Notes under the pieces: generated by a model
The model's input: only the letters and a program-made list of their open reading frames with translations
Told to the model about the DNA's origin: nothing
Database searches by the model: none
Position numbers and translations under genes: made by a program
Assembly: GCA_028707015.1 (NCBI GenBank)
Contig: JAQTVP010000064.1
Span: forward strand, 1-8,657
Origin: Dehalococcoidales bacterium
GTDB taxonomy: Bacteria > Chloroflexota > Dehalococcoidia > Dehalococcoidales > JAQTVP01
DNA: 8,657 bases
Direction: 5' to 3'
Shown: one piece after another, positions 1 through 6,104 of the stretch
Layout of the letters: the number at the start of each line of letters is the position of its first letter
Numbering within the stretch: the first letter of the stretch is position 1

Positions 1-2
1 AG

Positions 3-611
3 TTACTGCTGCCGGGTGTCAAGCAGTAGCTTTTGCCATAACTTCTTTATCTTTAATTTTAGCTCAACAAGGCTGCAGTCCGTATTGATTATTACATCAG
101 CACGGCTTGTCCGTTCGGGTGAGGGCAGTTGTGAACTGATGCGAGCCAGAGATTTTGCTTTAGATAAACCGCTTCGCTTTTTTAACCGCTTAAGGATTGT
201 AGCTTCTGGAGCTGTGGTAACCCAAATCTCATCAGCTAGCGAAGCCCAACCGGCTTCGAATAGTAGCGGAGCCTCAATGATAACTACTTTTATCCCTTGC
301 TGTCGGTATTTCTCAAGTTGTGTTTTTATCATGTTAAAAATGCGAGGATGCATTATCTGGTTTAGCCGTGATAGAGATTCCGAATCGTCAAAAACTATTT
401 CGCCCAATTTTTTACGATCAACATTCTCGTCCGAAGTTAAAATCCGCCTGCCAAAAGTAGCTACTACTTCTTGCCAGCCTTCAGTGCCAGTCTGGAATAC
501 TTCATGCCCTGTTTTATCGGCATCTAAAAGAACGGCTCCCAATTCAACCAGAAACTGGGCAACGGTACTTTTTCCGCTTCCAATACCACCAGTAAGACCA
601 ATAACTTTCAT
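3..611 (-). CDS. coaE: Dephospho-CoA kinase
   Basis: This gene encodes the cytosolic enzyme of the last step of coenzyme A synthesis, which phosphorylates the 3'-hydroxyl of dephospho-CoA with ATP. The 202-residue product has the usual length. It opens with a P-loop, GGIGSGKS at residues 8-15, followed by DAD at 30-32, HPRIF near 88-92 and PLLFE at 115-119. A basic lid region around KRLKKRSGL (141-149) is followed by the ARISSQ segment; these are the family hallmarks in order. The ATG at 609-611 (read on the minus strand) is preceded by the SD sequence AAAGGA at 617-622 with a 5-nt gap. The stop is TAA at the very edge of the window, so the gene is complete. It is divergent from amrS, sharing the spacer at 612-729. 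Identity is secure from the motifs. Confidence 0.96.
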   Translation of the reverse strand: MKVIGLTGGIGSGKSTVAQFLVELGAVLLDADKTGHEVFQTGTEGWQEVVATFGRRILTSDENVDRKKLGEIVFDDSESLSRLNQIMHPRIFNMIKTQLEKYRQQGIKVVIIEAPLLFEAGWASLADEIWVTTAPEATILKRLKKRSGLSKAKSLARISSQLPSPERTSRADVIINTDCSLVELKLKIKKLWQKLLLDTRQQ

Positions 612-628
612 TATATTCCTTTGCTTTA

Positions 629-657
629 AGTTTATTTGCCAGTAGCCAGGTAGTCAA
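629..657 (-). promoter_or_regulatory. Candidate coaE promoter
   Basis: On the minus strand TTGACT (652-657; 5 of 6 matches to TTGACA) is followed by a 17-bp spacer and TAAACT (629-634; 4 of 6 matches to TATAAT). The expected transcription start near 622 would leave only about 11 nt before the ATG, with the SD at the extreme 5' end. That is short but workable. The call rests on consensus matching only. Confidence 0.4.
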
Positions 658-702
658 GAAAAGTTTATTGTCACCATTAAACTATAATTGATAATGGTTG
701 GG

Positions 703-711
703 TGATATAAT
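703..711 (+). promoter_or_regulatory. Candidate extended -10 promoter for amrS
   Basis: TGATATAAT at 703-711 is a perfect TATAAT (706-711) with the TGn extension. No convincing -35 box lies 16-18 bp upstream, but an extended -10 can work without one. The predicted start near 718 coincides with the first base of the amrS SD (AAGAGGA, 718-724). A second TATAAT at 683-688 would give a longer leader but lacks both a TGn extension and a -35. Either could be the real element. Confidence 0.35.
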
Positions 712-729
712 TAATTTAAGAGGAATACA

Positions 730-1773
730 ATGCCTGAAGCAATACTTTATCAAAAGCTGAAAGACTCGAAGGTTAAGTGTAATATATGCCAGTGGCGATG
801 TAATTTAAATCCGGATAAGTTTGGTGTCTGCCACATGTATCAGAATAGAGATGGAATATTATACAATACGAATTATGCCCAGGCATCATCTGTAGCAGCT
901 GATCCCATTGAAAAAAAGCCCTTGTTTCACTTTTTCCCCTCTAGTCTTGTTTTCTCCTTAGGTGGTTGGGGTTGTAACTTTCATTGTCTTGATTGCCAGA
1001 ACTGGTCAATATCTTGTCTGGATACTAATGAACCGTGGTGTGGTTCTCAGGAAATTGAACCCAAATTAGCTATAGAATTAGCTAAGCGCAATCAATGCCA
1101 GGGCATCGCCTGGACATACAATGAGCCCAGTGTCTGGTTTGAGTACACGCTTGACTCAGCAAAACTGGCTAAAGAAAATGACCTGTATACTGTCTATGTT
1201 ACTAACGGCTACCTGACTCCGGAAGCGTTGGATACTATTGGACCTTACCTTGATGCCTGGCGTGTAGACATTAAGGGTTTTTCTGATAAATGTTATCGTG
1301 ATCTGGCAAAGATACCGCATTGGCAAGGAATACTTGAGGTTGCTAAGCGGGCTAAAAATAAGTGGAATATGCATGTTGAAGTTGTTACCAATATCATCCC
1401 TGCTATGAATGATGATAAACAGCAGCTTGAAGGCATTGCGACATGGATACGAGATGAGCTGGGTGAATTTACTCCCTGGCATGTTACCAGTTTTTACCCT
1501 CAACATAATATGACACACTTATCACCAACTCCTTTATCTACTTTAGAGTATGCTTGCGATATTGGGCAGCAAGCCGGTCTTAAATTTATCTATACCGGTA
1601 ATGTTCCCGGGCATCAGAGTGAGAACACCACTTGTTATCGCTGTGGTAATCTTATTGTAGAAAGAATAGGCTATCAGACTAAGGTGCTTGGGCTTAAAGA
1701 TTCATACTGCAAATATTGTGGAGCCGAACTTAATTTTAGGACTAGCAGCAAGGGAGGGGGCAGTAATGATTAG
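730..1773 (+). CDS. amrS: AmmeMemoRadiSam system radical SAM enzyme
   Basis: This is a 347-residue radical S-adenosylmethionine enzyme of the PflA-like group that accompanies Memo and AMMECR1 proteins. The SAM-cleaving [4Fe-4S] cluster ligands are C82, C86 and C89 in CNFHCLDC (CX3CX2C). An N-terminal Cys cluster (C17, C20, C24, C34) precedes the barrel. A C-terminal CxxC pair set (C302/C305 and C327/C330) looks like a zinc ribbon or an auxiliary metal site. TYNEPSVW near residues 130-137 and VTNGY near 158-162 fit the family barrel. The ATG is preceded by AAGAGGA at 718-724. The last codons overlap the start of the Memo/AMMECR1 gene by 8 bp, implying translational coupling and joint function. 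The family substrate is not settled to my knowledge, and I assign none. Activating enzymes of glycyl-radical enzymes are related, but no glycyl-radical partner is present here. Confidence 0.9.
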   Translation: MPEAILYQKLKDSKVKCNICQWRCNLNPDKFGVCHMYQNRDGILYNTNYAQASSVAADPIEKKPLFHFFPSSLVFSLGGWGCNFHCLDCQNWSISCLDTNEPWCGSQEIEPKLAIELAKRNQCQGIAWTYNEPSVWFEYTLDSAKLAKENDLYTVYVTNGYLTPEALDTIGPYLDAWRVDIKGFSDKCYRDLAKIPHWQGILEVAKRAKNKWNMHVEVVTNIIPAMNDDKQQLEGIATWIRDELGEFTPWHVTSFYPQHNMTHLSPTPLSTLEYACDIGQQAGLKFIYTGNVPGHQSENTTCYRCGNLIVERIGYQTKVLGLKDSYCKYCGAELNFRTSSKGGGSND

Positions 1774-3079
1774 AAATCCGGTAGTAGCAGGACAATTTTA
1801 TCCGAAGTCACCTGACCAGCTTAAGTCAATGATTGCCGAAATGGTTAATGAGGAAGCTGTTAAAGAAGAAGTAGTCGGTATAATTGTGCCTCATGCTGGT
1901 TATATCTATTCAGGATCGGTAGCGGGTGCTGTTATATCTAAAATAAAATTTAAAGATACCTTTATTATCATGGGACCTAACCATACAGGCAGGGGGAAAC
2001 CTCTCAGTATTATGACCGAGGGTATATGGGAAACTCCTTTAGGTAAAATTGAAATTGACTCAGAATTAGCTAAGCAGATATTAACCGTATCTGATCATCT
2101 GGAAGAGGACCATATTGCCCACCTGTATGAACACTCAATTGAAGTTCAGCTTCCCTTTTTGCAATATTTCAAAAAAGATATTAAGATTGTGCCCATTATT
2201 TTCGGTATTTCTTCTGGAAATAGCTACAAGGAAATTGGACGGGAGCTGGCTAGGGCTATTAAAGATTTGAATAGAGAAGTGGTAATCATAGCTTCAAGTG
2301 ATATGACTCACTATGAACCACAGGAATCTGCTCAGAGTAAAGATGACCTGGCTATAGAAGCTATATTAGATTTAAATGAAGATGAGCTGTTAAGGCGAGT
2401 CAGTGAATTAAATATATCAATGTGTGGTTTTGCCCCAACAGTCAGCCTTATTGCAGCAGCTAAAGAATTAGGAGCAACGGAAGCAGAATTGATTAAATAC
2501 CAAAACAGTGGTGATACTACAGGTGATTACAAGAGCGTAGTTGGCTATGCTGGTATAATAATCAAGGGTATTATGATGTCCTCACTGGTAAAATTAGCCA
2601 AAGAAACAGTAGAGACTTATGTTACGGAGGCTAAAATTATGCAACCGGGGAAACTTACTTCTGAGATGAGGCAGCGCGCTGGTGTTTTTGTTTCTATTCA
2701 CAAATTTGGTCAGCTGCGTGGCTGTATTGGCACTTTTCAGCCTACGGAAGCTAATATAGCTGAGGAAATTATTGCTAATGCTGTTAGCTCGGCGACTAGA
2801 GATCCCCGATTTTTACCCGTTATTCCTGATGAGCTTAAAGACCTTAGTTACAGCGTGGATGTTCTTACTAGCCCTGAACCTATAGAAAGTAAAAACCAGT
2901 TAGATCCCAAGAAATATGGAGTTATCGTGGAGTCCGGATACAGGAAAGGCTTGCTATTGCCAGACTTAGAAGGTGTAGAATCTGTGGATTACCAGATTGA
3001 TATTTGTCGTCAAAAAGCAGGCATAGATCCTGACGCATCAATTAAACTCTATCGTTTTGAAGTGAAAAGATATAAATAA
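1766..3079 (+). CDS. Fused AmmeMemoRadiSam protein B (Memo-like) and protein A (AMMECR1-like)
   Basis: One 437-residue protein joins two families. Residues 1 to about 268 are Memo-like, related in fold to class III extradiol dioxygenases (LigB). Metal-ligand candidates are H43 in PHAGYIYSG, H73 in GPNHTG and C220 in MCGFAP, matching the His/His/Cys set of human MEMO1; SSDMTHY (177-183) is also conserved. Residues from about 271 to 437 are AMMECR1-like, with the diagnostic LRGCIG at 317-322 and SATRDPRF at 342-349. The ATG at 1766 follows the strong SD GGAGGGGG (1753-1760). An alternative TTG at 1688 lies well inside amrS and adds residues unlike the family. Memo and AMMECR1 proteins are often separate genes, and here almost no linker divides them. 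Molecular function is unknown. The 8-bp overlap with amrS supports a shared complex or pathway. Confidence 0.92.
   Translation: MIRNPVVAGQFYPKSPDQLKSMIAEMVNEEAVKEEVVGIIVPHAGYIYSGSVAGAVISKIKFKDTFIIMGPNHTGRGKPLSIMTEGIWETPLGKIEIDSELAKQILTVSDHLEEDHIAHLYEHSIEVQLPFLQYFKKDIKIVPIIFGISSGNSYKEIGRELARAIKDLNREVVIIASSDMTHYEPQESAQSKDDLAIEAILDLNEDELLRRVSELNISMCGFAPTVSLIAAAKELGATEAELIKYQNSGDTTGDYKSVVGYAGIIIKGIMMSSLVKLAKETVETYVTEAKIMQPGKLTSEMRQRAGVFVSIHKFGQLRGCIGTFQPTEANIAEEIIANAVSSATRDPRFLPVIPDELKDLSYSVDVLTSPEPIESKNQLDPKKYGVIVESGYRKGLLLPDLEGVESVDYQIDICRQKAGIDPDASIKLYRFEVKRYK
2564..2578 (+). promoter_or_regulatory. Possible internal ribosome entry for a free AMMECR1 domain
   Basis: At the exact domain junction the sequence AAGGG (2564-2568) stands 4 nt before ATG 2573 and 7 nt before ATG 2576, both in the frame of the fused gene. 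Starting there would give a product beginning MSSLVKLAKE, which is where separate AMMECR1-like proteins would be expected to begin. Internal initiation is inferred from spacing and context only. Confidence 0.35.
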
Positions 3080-3125
3080 TTTTTTGGTGATTGCAGAATT
3101 TAGCTGATGAATGAAGCTGAAATAC

Positions 3126-3147
3126 AAGGGGGGAAAATGGTTTAATG
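3126..3147 (+). promoter_or_regulatory. SD with two-codon ORF overlapping the DUF5714 gene start
   Basis: AAGGGGGG (3126-3133) precedes ATG 3137 by 3 nt and ATG 3145 by 11 nt. The first ATG reads only Met-Val-stop, and its TAA (3143-3145) shares a base with the second ATG (TAATG). The SD spacing is longer than usual for the real gene and shorter than usual for the mini-ORF. Either the SD simply serves ATG 3145, or ribosomes reinitiate at the overlap. The real start is clear because only that frame encodes the Cys-rich protein. Confidence 0.4.
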
Positions 3148-3852
3148 GATCAAGAAGATAATTGTCTTATTTGTGAGGCTGATTTAAAGTACGAAGATGA
3201 GTGTAGCCGGATGATATGTTCTTTATGCGGGGAAGAATATGAGTCTAAGATAACATGTGTAGATGGACATTATATCTGTAATAAATGTTATTTTTTATCA
3301 GCGAATGATTTAATAAAACGGATTTGTGTTGAAAGTGAATTGGAAAATCCACTAGAAATGGCGATAAATATCATGAAAAATCAAAGGATTGCCATGCATG
3401 GCCCACAGCACCATTTTATGGTTCCGGCCGTTCTTCTTTCCTCATATTATAATTTGAAAAACGACTTAGCCATGAAAGAAGAAAAAATAAAAGTAGCTCA
3501 AGAGAGAGCTGTTAACGTTTTGGGTGGGTTTTGTGGTTTTTACGGGGATTGTGGCGCTGCGGTTGGCACCGGTATTTTTATAAGTTTAGTTACAGATGCC
3601 AGCCCATTGTCCAGTTACGAATGGAAATTAAGTAATTTAATGACCGCCAGGAGCCTATTTTCACTAGCACATATAGGTGGTCCGAGATGCTGTAAAAGAA
3701 CAACAATTATGTCTATCCAATCAGCCTCTTTGTTTGCAGTTGAATACCTTGGAATAAAGTTCCCTGGCAGTAATAATATTAAATGTGATTTTAGCTCGCT
3801 GAATAATGAATGTTTATTCCGTGTTTGCCCATTTTATAGTGAAAATAATTAA
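3145..3852 (+). CDS. DUF5714-type cysteine-rich protein of unknown function
   Basis: This 235-residue protein is rich in Cys and His and has no signal peptide or membrane segment. The N-terminal 50 residues carry eight Cys (7, 10, 20, 25, 28, 38, 45, 48) arranged as CxxC pairs, like one or two zinc ribbons. The core holds HGPQHHF (85-91), GGFCGFYGDCGAAVGTG (127-143) and GGPRCCKR (178-185). The C-terminal part has C214, C223 and C228 in a CPFY ending. This arrangement matches my recollection of DUF5714 proteins of anaerobic bacteria and archaea; the name is recalled, not searched. The GFCGFxGxCGAA segment loosely resembles C_GCAxxG_C_C redox or metal proteins. The gene lies 65 nt after the Memo/AMMECR1 gene and 41 nt before rarA, all on one strand, so co-transcription is possible. 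A metal or Fe-S role is inference. Confidence 0.7.
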   Translation: MDQEDNCLICEADLKYEDECSRMICSLCGEEYESKITCVDGHYICNKCYFLSANDLIKRICVESELENPLEMAINIMKNQRIAMHGPQHHFMVPAVLLSSYYNLKNDLAMKEEKIKVAQERAVNVLGGFCGFYGDCGAAVGTGIFISLVTDASPLSSYEWKLSNLMTARSLFSLAHIGGPRCCKRTTIMSIQSASLFAVEYLGIKFPGSNNIKCDFSSLNNECLFRVCPFYSENN

Positions 3853-3893
3853 TGAAATTATTGACTTAATTCAAATCCTAAAGAAGGTGTATT

Positions 3894-5234
3894 GTGGATA
3901 TGTTTGAACATAATTTGGAGGAACGGATGAAAGAAGAAGCACCGCTGGCGGCTCGGATGAGGCCGGCAAGCTTTAATGATTTTGTTGGGCAGGTGCATTT
4001 GATTGGGGAGGGGCGTGTATTAAGGAGAGCTATTGAGGTGGTGCAGCTACCGTCAATCATACTCTGGGGTCCGCCCGGTAGCGGTAAAACTACTCTAGCC
4101 TATATTATTGCTAATACTACCGACTCGCGTTTCAGCCCTATAAGTGCTGTCAGTGCTGGTGTGGCTGATTTACGTCGATTAGTAGAAGAGGCTAAAGAAC
4201 ACCGTAAACTGTACCAACAGAAGACTATTTTATTCATAGATGAAATTCATCGTTTTAATAAGGCTCAACAGGACGCAATTTTACCTTTCGTTGAAGACGG
4301 TACGGTTACCCTTATTGGCGCTACTACGGAAAATCCTTCTTTTGAAGTTGTTTCTCCACTGCTTTCCCGTTGCCGTGTTTTAACTCTGAAACCGCTCACT
4401 GATGATGAGATTCGTGTCATCATTATCAGAGCGCTGAGGGATTCGCTAAACGGTCTTGGCTTACTGAGTGTGGTGCTTGATAATGATGCTATGGCGCATT
4501 TAATTACTATGTCCAATCATGATGCTCGAACTGCTCTCAATGCATTAGAAACAGCAGCTCAGGGAACATCACCTGACGCTGATGGAAAAAGGCATATTTC
4601 ATTGCCCACTATTGAAGATGCTATTCAACATCGTGCTTTACGTTATGATAAAGCCGGAGAGCAACACTATGACCTCATCTCAGCTTTGCATAAATCACTA
4701 CGAGGTTCGGACCCGGATGCTTCTCTTTATTGGTTGGCAAGGATGGTGGAGGCGGGAGAGGATCCATTATATATTGCCCGCCGTTTGGTGCGTTTTGCCT
4801 CAGAAGATGTTGGTATGGCGGATCCTCAGGCACTAGTAGTAGCTATGGCAGCTCAACAGGCAGTTCATTTTGTTGGTATGCCAGAAGGTAACCTGGCTCT
4901 CGCGGAAGCAGCGGTATATCTGGCAACAGCGCCGAAAAGTAATTCCTTATATCAGGCGTACTCTCAGGTACAGCAGGAAATTAAGCAAGGCTCTAATGAT
5001 GCGGTCCCTCTGCACTTGCGTAATCCGGTTACCCCTTTGATGAAAAGCATGGGTTATGGCAAAGGATACAAATATGCTCACGATTACCCCGGGCATATTG
5101 TTGAGCAGCAAAATCTTCCGGATTCTCTGCAGGGTAAACATTATTACACTCCGAGCGACCAAGGATATGAAAAACAGGTGATAGCTCGACTTAAGAACTG
5201 GTGGCGAGAAAAGGGAGAAAAAAGGGAAGATTGA
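3894..5234 (+). CDS. rarA: Replication-associated recombination protein A (MgsA/WRNIP1 family AAA+ ATPase)
   Basis: This is a cytosolic AAA+ ATPase acting at stalled or gapped replication forks, related to clamp-loader subunits. Its 446 residues match the length of E. coli RarA. Seen in order are the N-terminal RMRPASFNDFVGQ, Walker A GPPGSGKT (59-66), Walker B ILFIDEIH (112-119), sensor 1 GATTENPSF (142-150) and the arginine-finger motif SRC around R159. The C-terminal tetramerisation region ends with YPGHIVEQQNLPD and a GKHYYTPSDQGYE stretch. Two starts compete: GTG 3894, 6 nt after AGAAGG (3882-3887), and ATG 3900, 12 nt after it. SD spacing favours GTG, a difference of two residues. The lysine- and glutamate-rich tail is encoded by a purine-rich tract that also serves as upstream sequence for the overlapping hydrolase gene. 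Confidence 0.95.
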   Translation: MDMFEHNLEERMKEEAPLAARMRPASFNDFVGQVHLIGEGRVLRRAIEVVQLPSIILWGPPGSGKTTLAYIIANTTDSRFSPISAVSAGVADLRRLVEEAKEHRKLYQQKTILFIDEIHRFNKAQQDAILPFVEDGTVTLIGATTENPSFEVVSPLLSRCRVLTLKPLTDDEIRVIIIRALRDSLNGLGLLSVVLDNDAMAHLITMSNHDARTALNALETAAQGTSPDADGKRHISLPTIEDAIQHRALRYDKAGEQHYDLISALHKSLRGSDPDASLYWLARMVEAGEDPLYIARRLVRFASEDVGMADPQALVVAMAAQQAVHFVGMPEGNLALAEAAVYLATAPKSNSLYQAYSQVQQEIKQGSNDAVPLHLRNPVTPLMKSMGYGKGYKYAHDYPGHIVEQQNLPDSLQGKHYYTPSDQGYEKQVIARLKNWWREKGEKRED

Positions 5235-5869
5235 AGCAATTACCGATAACGTTTCCTTGCGGGGATATTAGATTAGAAGGGGTCTGGCACTTTCCTGAAG
5301 AAATCGATACTTTTCCGGTGGTAATAGTCTGTCATCCTCACTCATTGTATGGTGGCAGTATGTCAAATGATGTGGTTATTACTATTTGTCAGGAGCTAGC
5401 TAAGCAATCAATAGTCGCCTTCAGATTTAATTTTCGTGGAGTAGGCAAGAGTGAGGGTGCTTTTGGAGGTGGCATTACTGAACAAGAAGATGTTAATGCT
5501 GCTCTGGCTGTAGTACCATTGACAACGTGTATTAATCCTGAGAAGATTGGCTTATCGGGCTATTCTTTCGGAGTAAAAGTAGTATTACCTGTTGCCCTCA
5601 GTAATGCAAAGGTTAATCTGTTAGCATTAGTGTCCCCACCTTTAACAGATGTTGAATGGGGACAGTTAAACGAATACTCTAAATCGAAATATTTCATTAT
5701 TGGCGGAAATGATCATCTTATAGCAAAAAATATTTTTACCCACCACATTAATAATGTTCGCGAACCGGTACAGTATGAAGTTGTAACTGAGGCTGACCAC
5801 TTTTGGTGGGGATATGAAGAAGAAGTTGCTCGGAAGGTAACCAGATTTTTTAGTATTGGATTCGACTAA
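5231..5869 (+). CDS. Alpha/beta hydrolase (COG2945-like)
   Basis: This is a 212-residue cytosolic alpha/beta hydrolase without a lid domain or signal peptide. Numbering from the TTG start, CHPHSLYGGSM (34-44) is the oxyanion-hole region and FNFRGVGKSEG (67-77) is typical of this subgroup. GYSFG (110-114) is the nucleophile elbow with Ser112. The rest of the likely triad is Asp161 in GGNDHL and His190 in ADHFWWG. The substrate is unknown; esterase or thioesterase activity is only a family-level guess. TTG 5231 overlaps the rarA TGA in the tetramer TTGA and follows purine-rich GGGAG (5213-5217) and AAGGGAAG (5222-5229). An alternative GTG at 5201 would add ten mostly basic residues but has no SD. 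The overlap implies coupled translation with rarA. The str operon downstream appears to have its own promoter. Confidence 0.85.
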   Translation: MKQLPITFPCGDIRLEGVWHFPEEIDTFPVVIVCHPHSLYGGSMSNDVVITICQELAKQSIVAFRFNFRGVGKSEGAFGGGITEQEDVNAALAVVPLTTCINPEKIGLSGYSFGVKVVLPVALSNAKVNLLALVSPPLTDVEWGQLNEYSKSKYFIIGGNDHLIAKNIFTHHINNVREPVQYEVVTEADHFWWGYEEEVARKVTRFFSIGFD

Positions 5870-5946
5870 AATTGAGGCTAGACTAATCTTCTCCTCTTTA
5901 GATATATTATACTTTATGACATTAAAAACTAAATGAATCTGATTTG

Positions 5947-5976
5947 TTGACAGTTAATATTTTAGTGTGGTAGACT
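5947..5976 (+). promoter_or_regulatory. Sigma70-type promoter of the str operon
   Basis: TTGACA (5947-5952) is a perfect -35 box. After an 18-bp spacer comes TAGACT (5971-5976; 4 of 6 matches), preceded by TGG, an extended -10 element (5968-5970). The predicted transcription start near 5983 gives a leader of about 120 nt before rpsL. No other promoter-like pair of similar quality was seen in the 5870-6104 gap, and no intrinsic terminator was found after the hydrolase. Some read-through from upstream is therefore possible. Confidence 0.65.
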
Positions 5977-5998
5977 TCATGGTTGGCGTTTAGAGTTC

Positions 5999-6043
5999 AG
6001 TTATAGTGGGTTGAAGTTTTTTCTTCATTTGGCTACTATAACT
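5999..6043 (+). promoter_or_regulatory. Leader hairpin 1 of the str operon
   Basis: AGTTATAGT (5999-6007) pairs perfectly with ACTATAACT (6035-6043). The stem can extend by G6008-T6034 (wobble) and G6009-C6033. Inside it a second short stem pairs TGAAG (6012-6016) with CTTCA (6023-6027) around a six-T loop. Asymmetric internal loops separate the two stems. It lies in the predicted 5' leader, about 16 nt after the expected transcript start. A regulatory role is inferred from position. Confidence 0.5.
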
Positions 6044-6048
6044 AGATA

Positions 6049-6074
6049 AATGGATGAGCCTGAGCTCATCCATT
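6049..6074 (+). promoter_or_regulatory. Leader hairpin 2 of the str operon
   Basis: AATGGATGAGC (6049-6059) and GCTCATCCATT (6064-6074) form a perfect 11-bp stem with the tetraloop CTGA. No T-tract follows, so it does not look like an intrinsic terminator. It ends 18 nt before the rpsL SD and starts 5 nt after hairpin 1. An in-frame ATG (6054) lies inside its 5' arm but has no SD. Possible roles are a ribosomal-protein binding site or an mRNA stabiliser; both are inference. Confidence 0.55.
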
Positions 6075-6092
6075 AGAATTGTGTGGAGTAAA

Positions 6093-6098
6093 AGGAGG
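6093..6098 (+). promoter_or_regulatory. Shine-Dalgarno that fixes the rpsL TTG start
   Basis: AGGAGG is a perfect core SD, 6 nt before TTG 6105. That start gives the canonical S12 N-terminus MPTVNQLVRNGRKK. No ATG or GTG at suitable spacing is in frame. Confidence 0.85.
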
Positions 6099-6104
6099 AG
6101 AGAA

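Noticed and set aside
16..645. Long plus-strand open frame opposite coaE
   Set aside because: It is antisense to a motif-complete coaE, its product resembles nothing I recognise, and it lacks an SD. Similar antisense frames lie opposite amrS (1156-1518), rarA (4265-4516, 4947-5162) and fusA (7069-7566).
1688..1765. Earlier TTG start for the Memo/AMMECR1 fusion
   Set aside because: It lies inside the Cys-rich end of amrS and adds 26 non-family residues. ATG 1766 has a strong SD and starts at the family N-terminus MIRNPVVAGQFYP.
3099..3121. Small hairpin TTTAGCT/AGCTGAA after the Memo/AMMECR1 gene
   Set aside because: Seven pairs including one wobble, a 9-nt loop and no following T-tract make it too weak to call a terminator.
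5201..5230. GTG start for the hydrolase inside rarA
   Set aside because: It has no SD and would add only a basic decapeptide encoded by the purine-rich rarA tail. It cannot be fully excluded, but TTG 5231 with its stop-start overlap fits better.
5870..5946. Terminator after the hydrolase
   Set aside because: Only a 4-bp GAGG/CCTC pairing was found, with no stable stem and no T-run, so no terminator is called. This AT-rich stretch holds nothing else I can support.
6049..6074. Hairpin 2 as an intrinsic terminator or attenuator
   Set aside because: The stem is strong, but it is followed by TAGAATTGTG and not by a U-tract. No competing antiterminator pairing was evident.
6054..6104. Upstream in-frame ATG giving a longer S12
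   Set aside because: It adds 17 residues absent from S12, has no SD, and lies in the arm of a perfect hairpin. TTG 6105 has AGGAGG at 6 nt and yields the canonical N-terminus.
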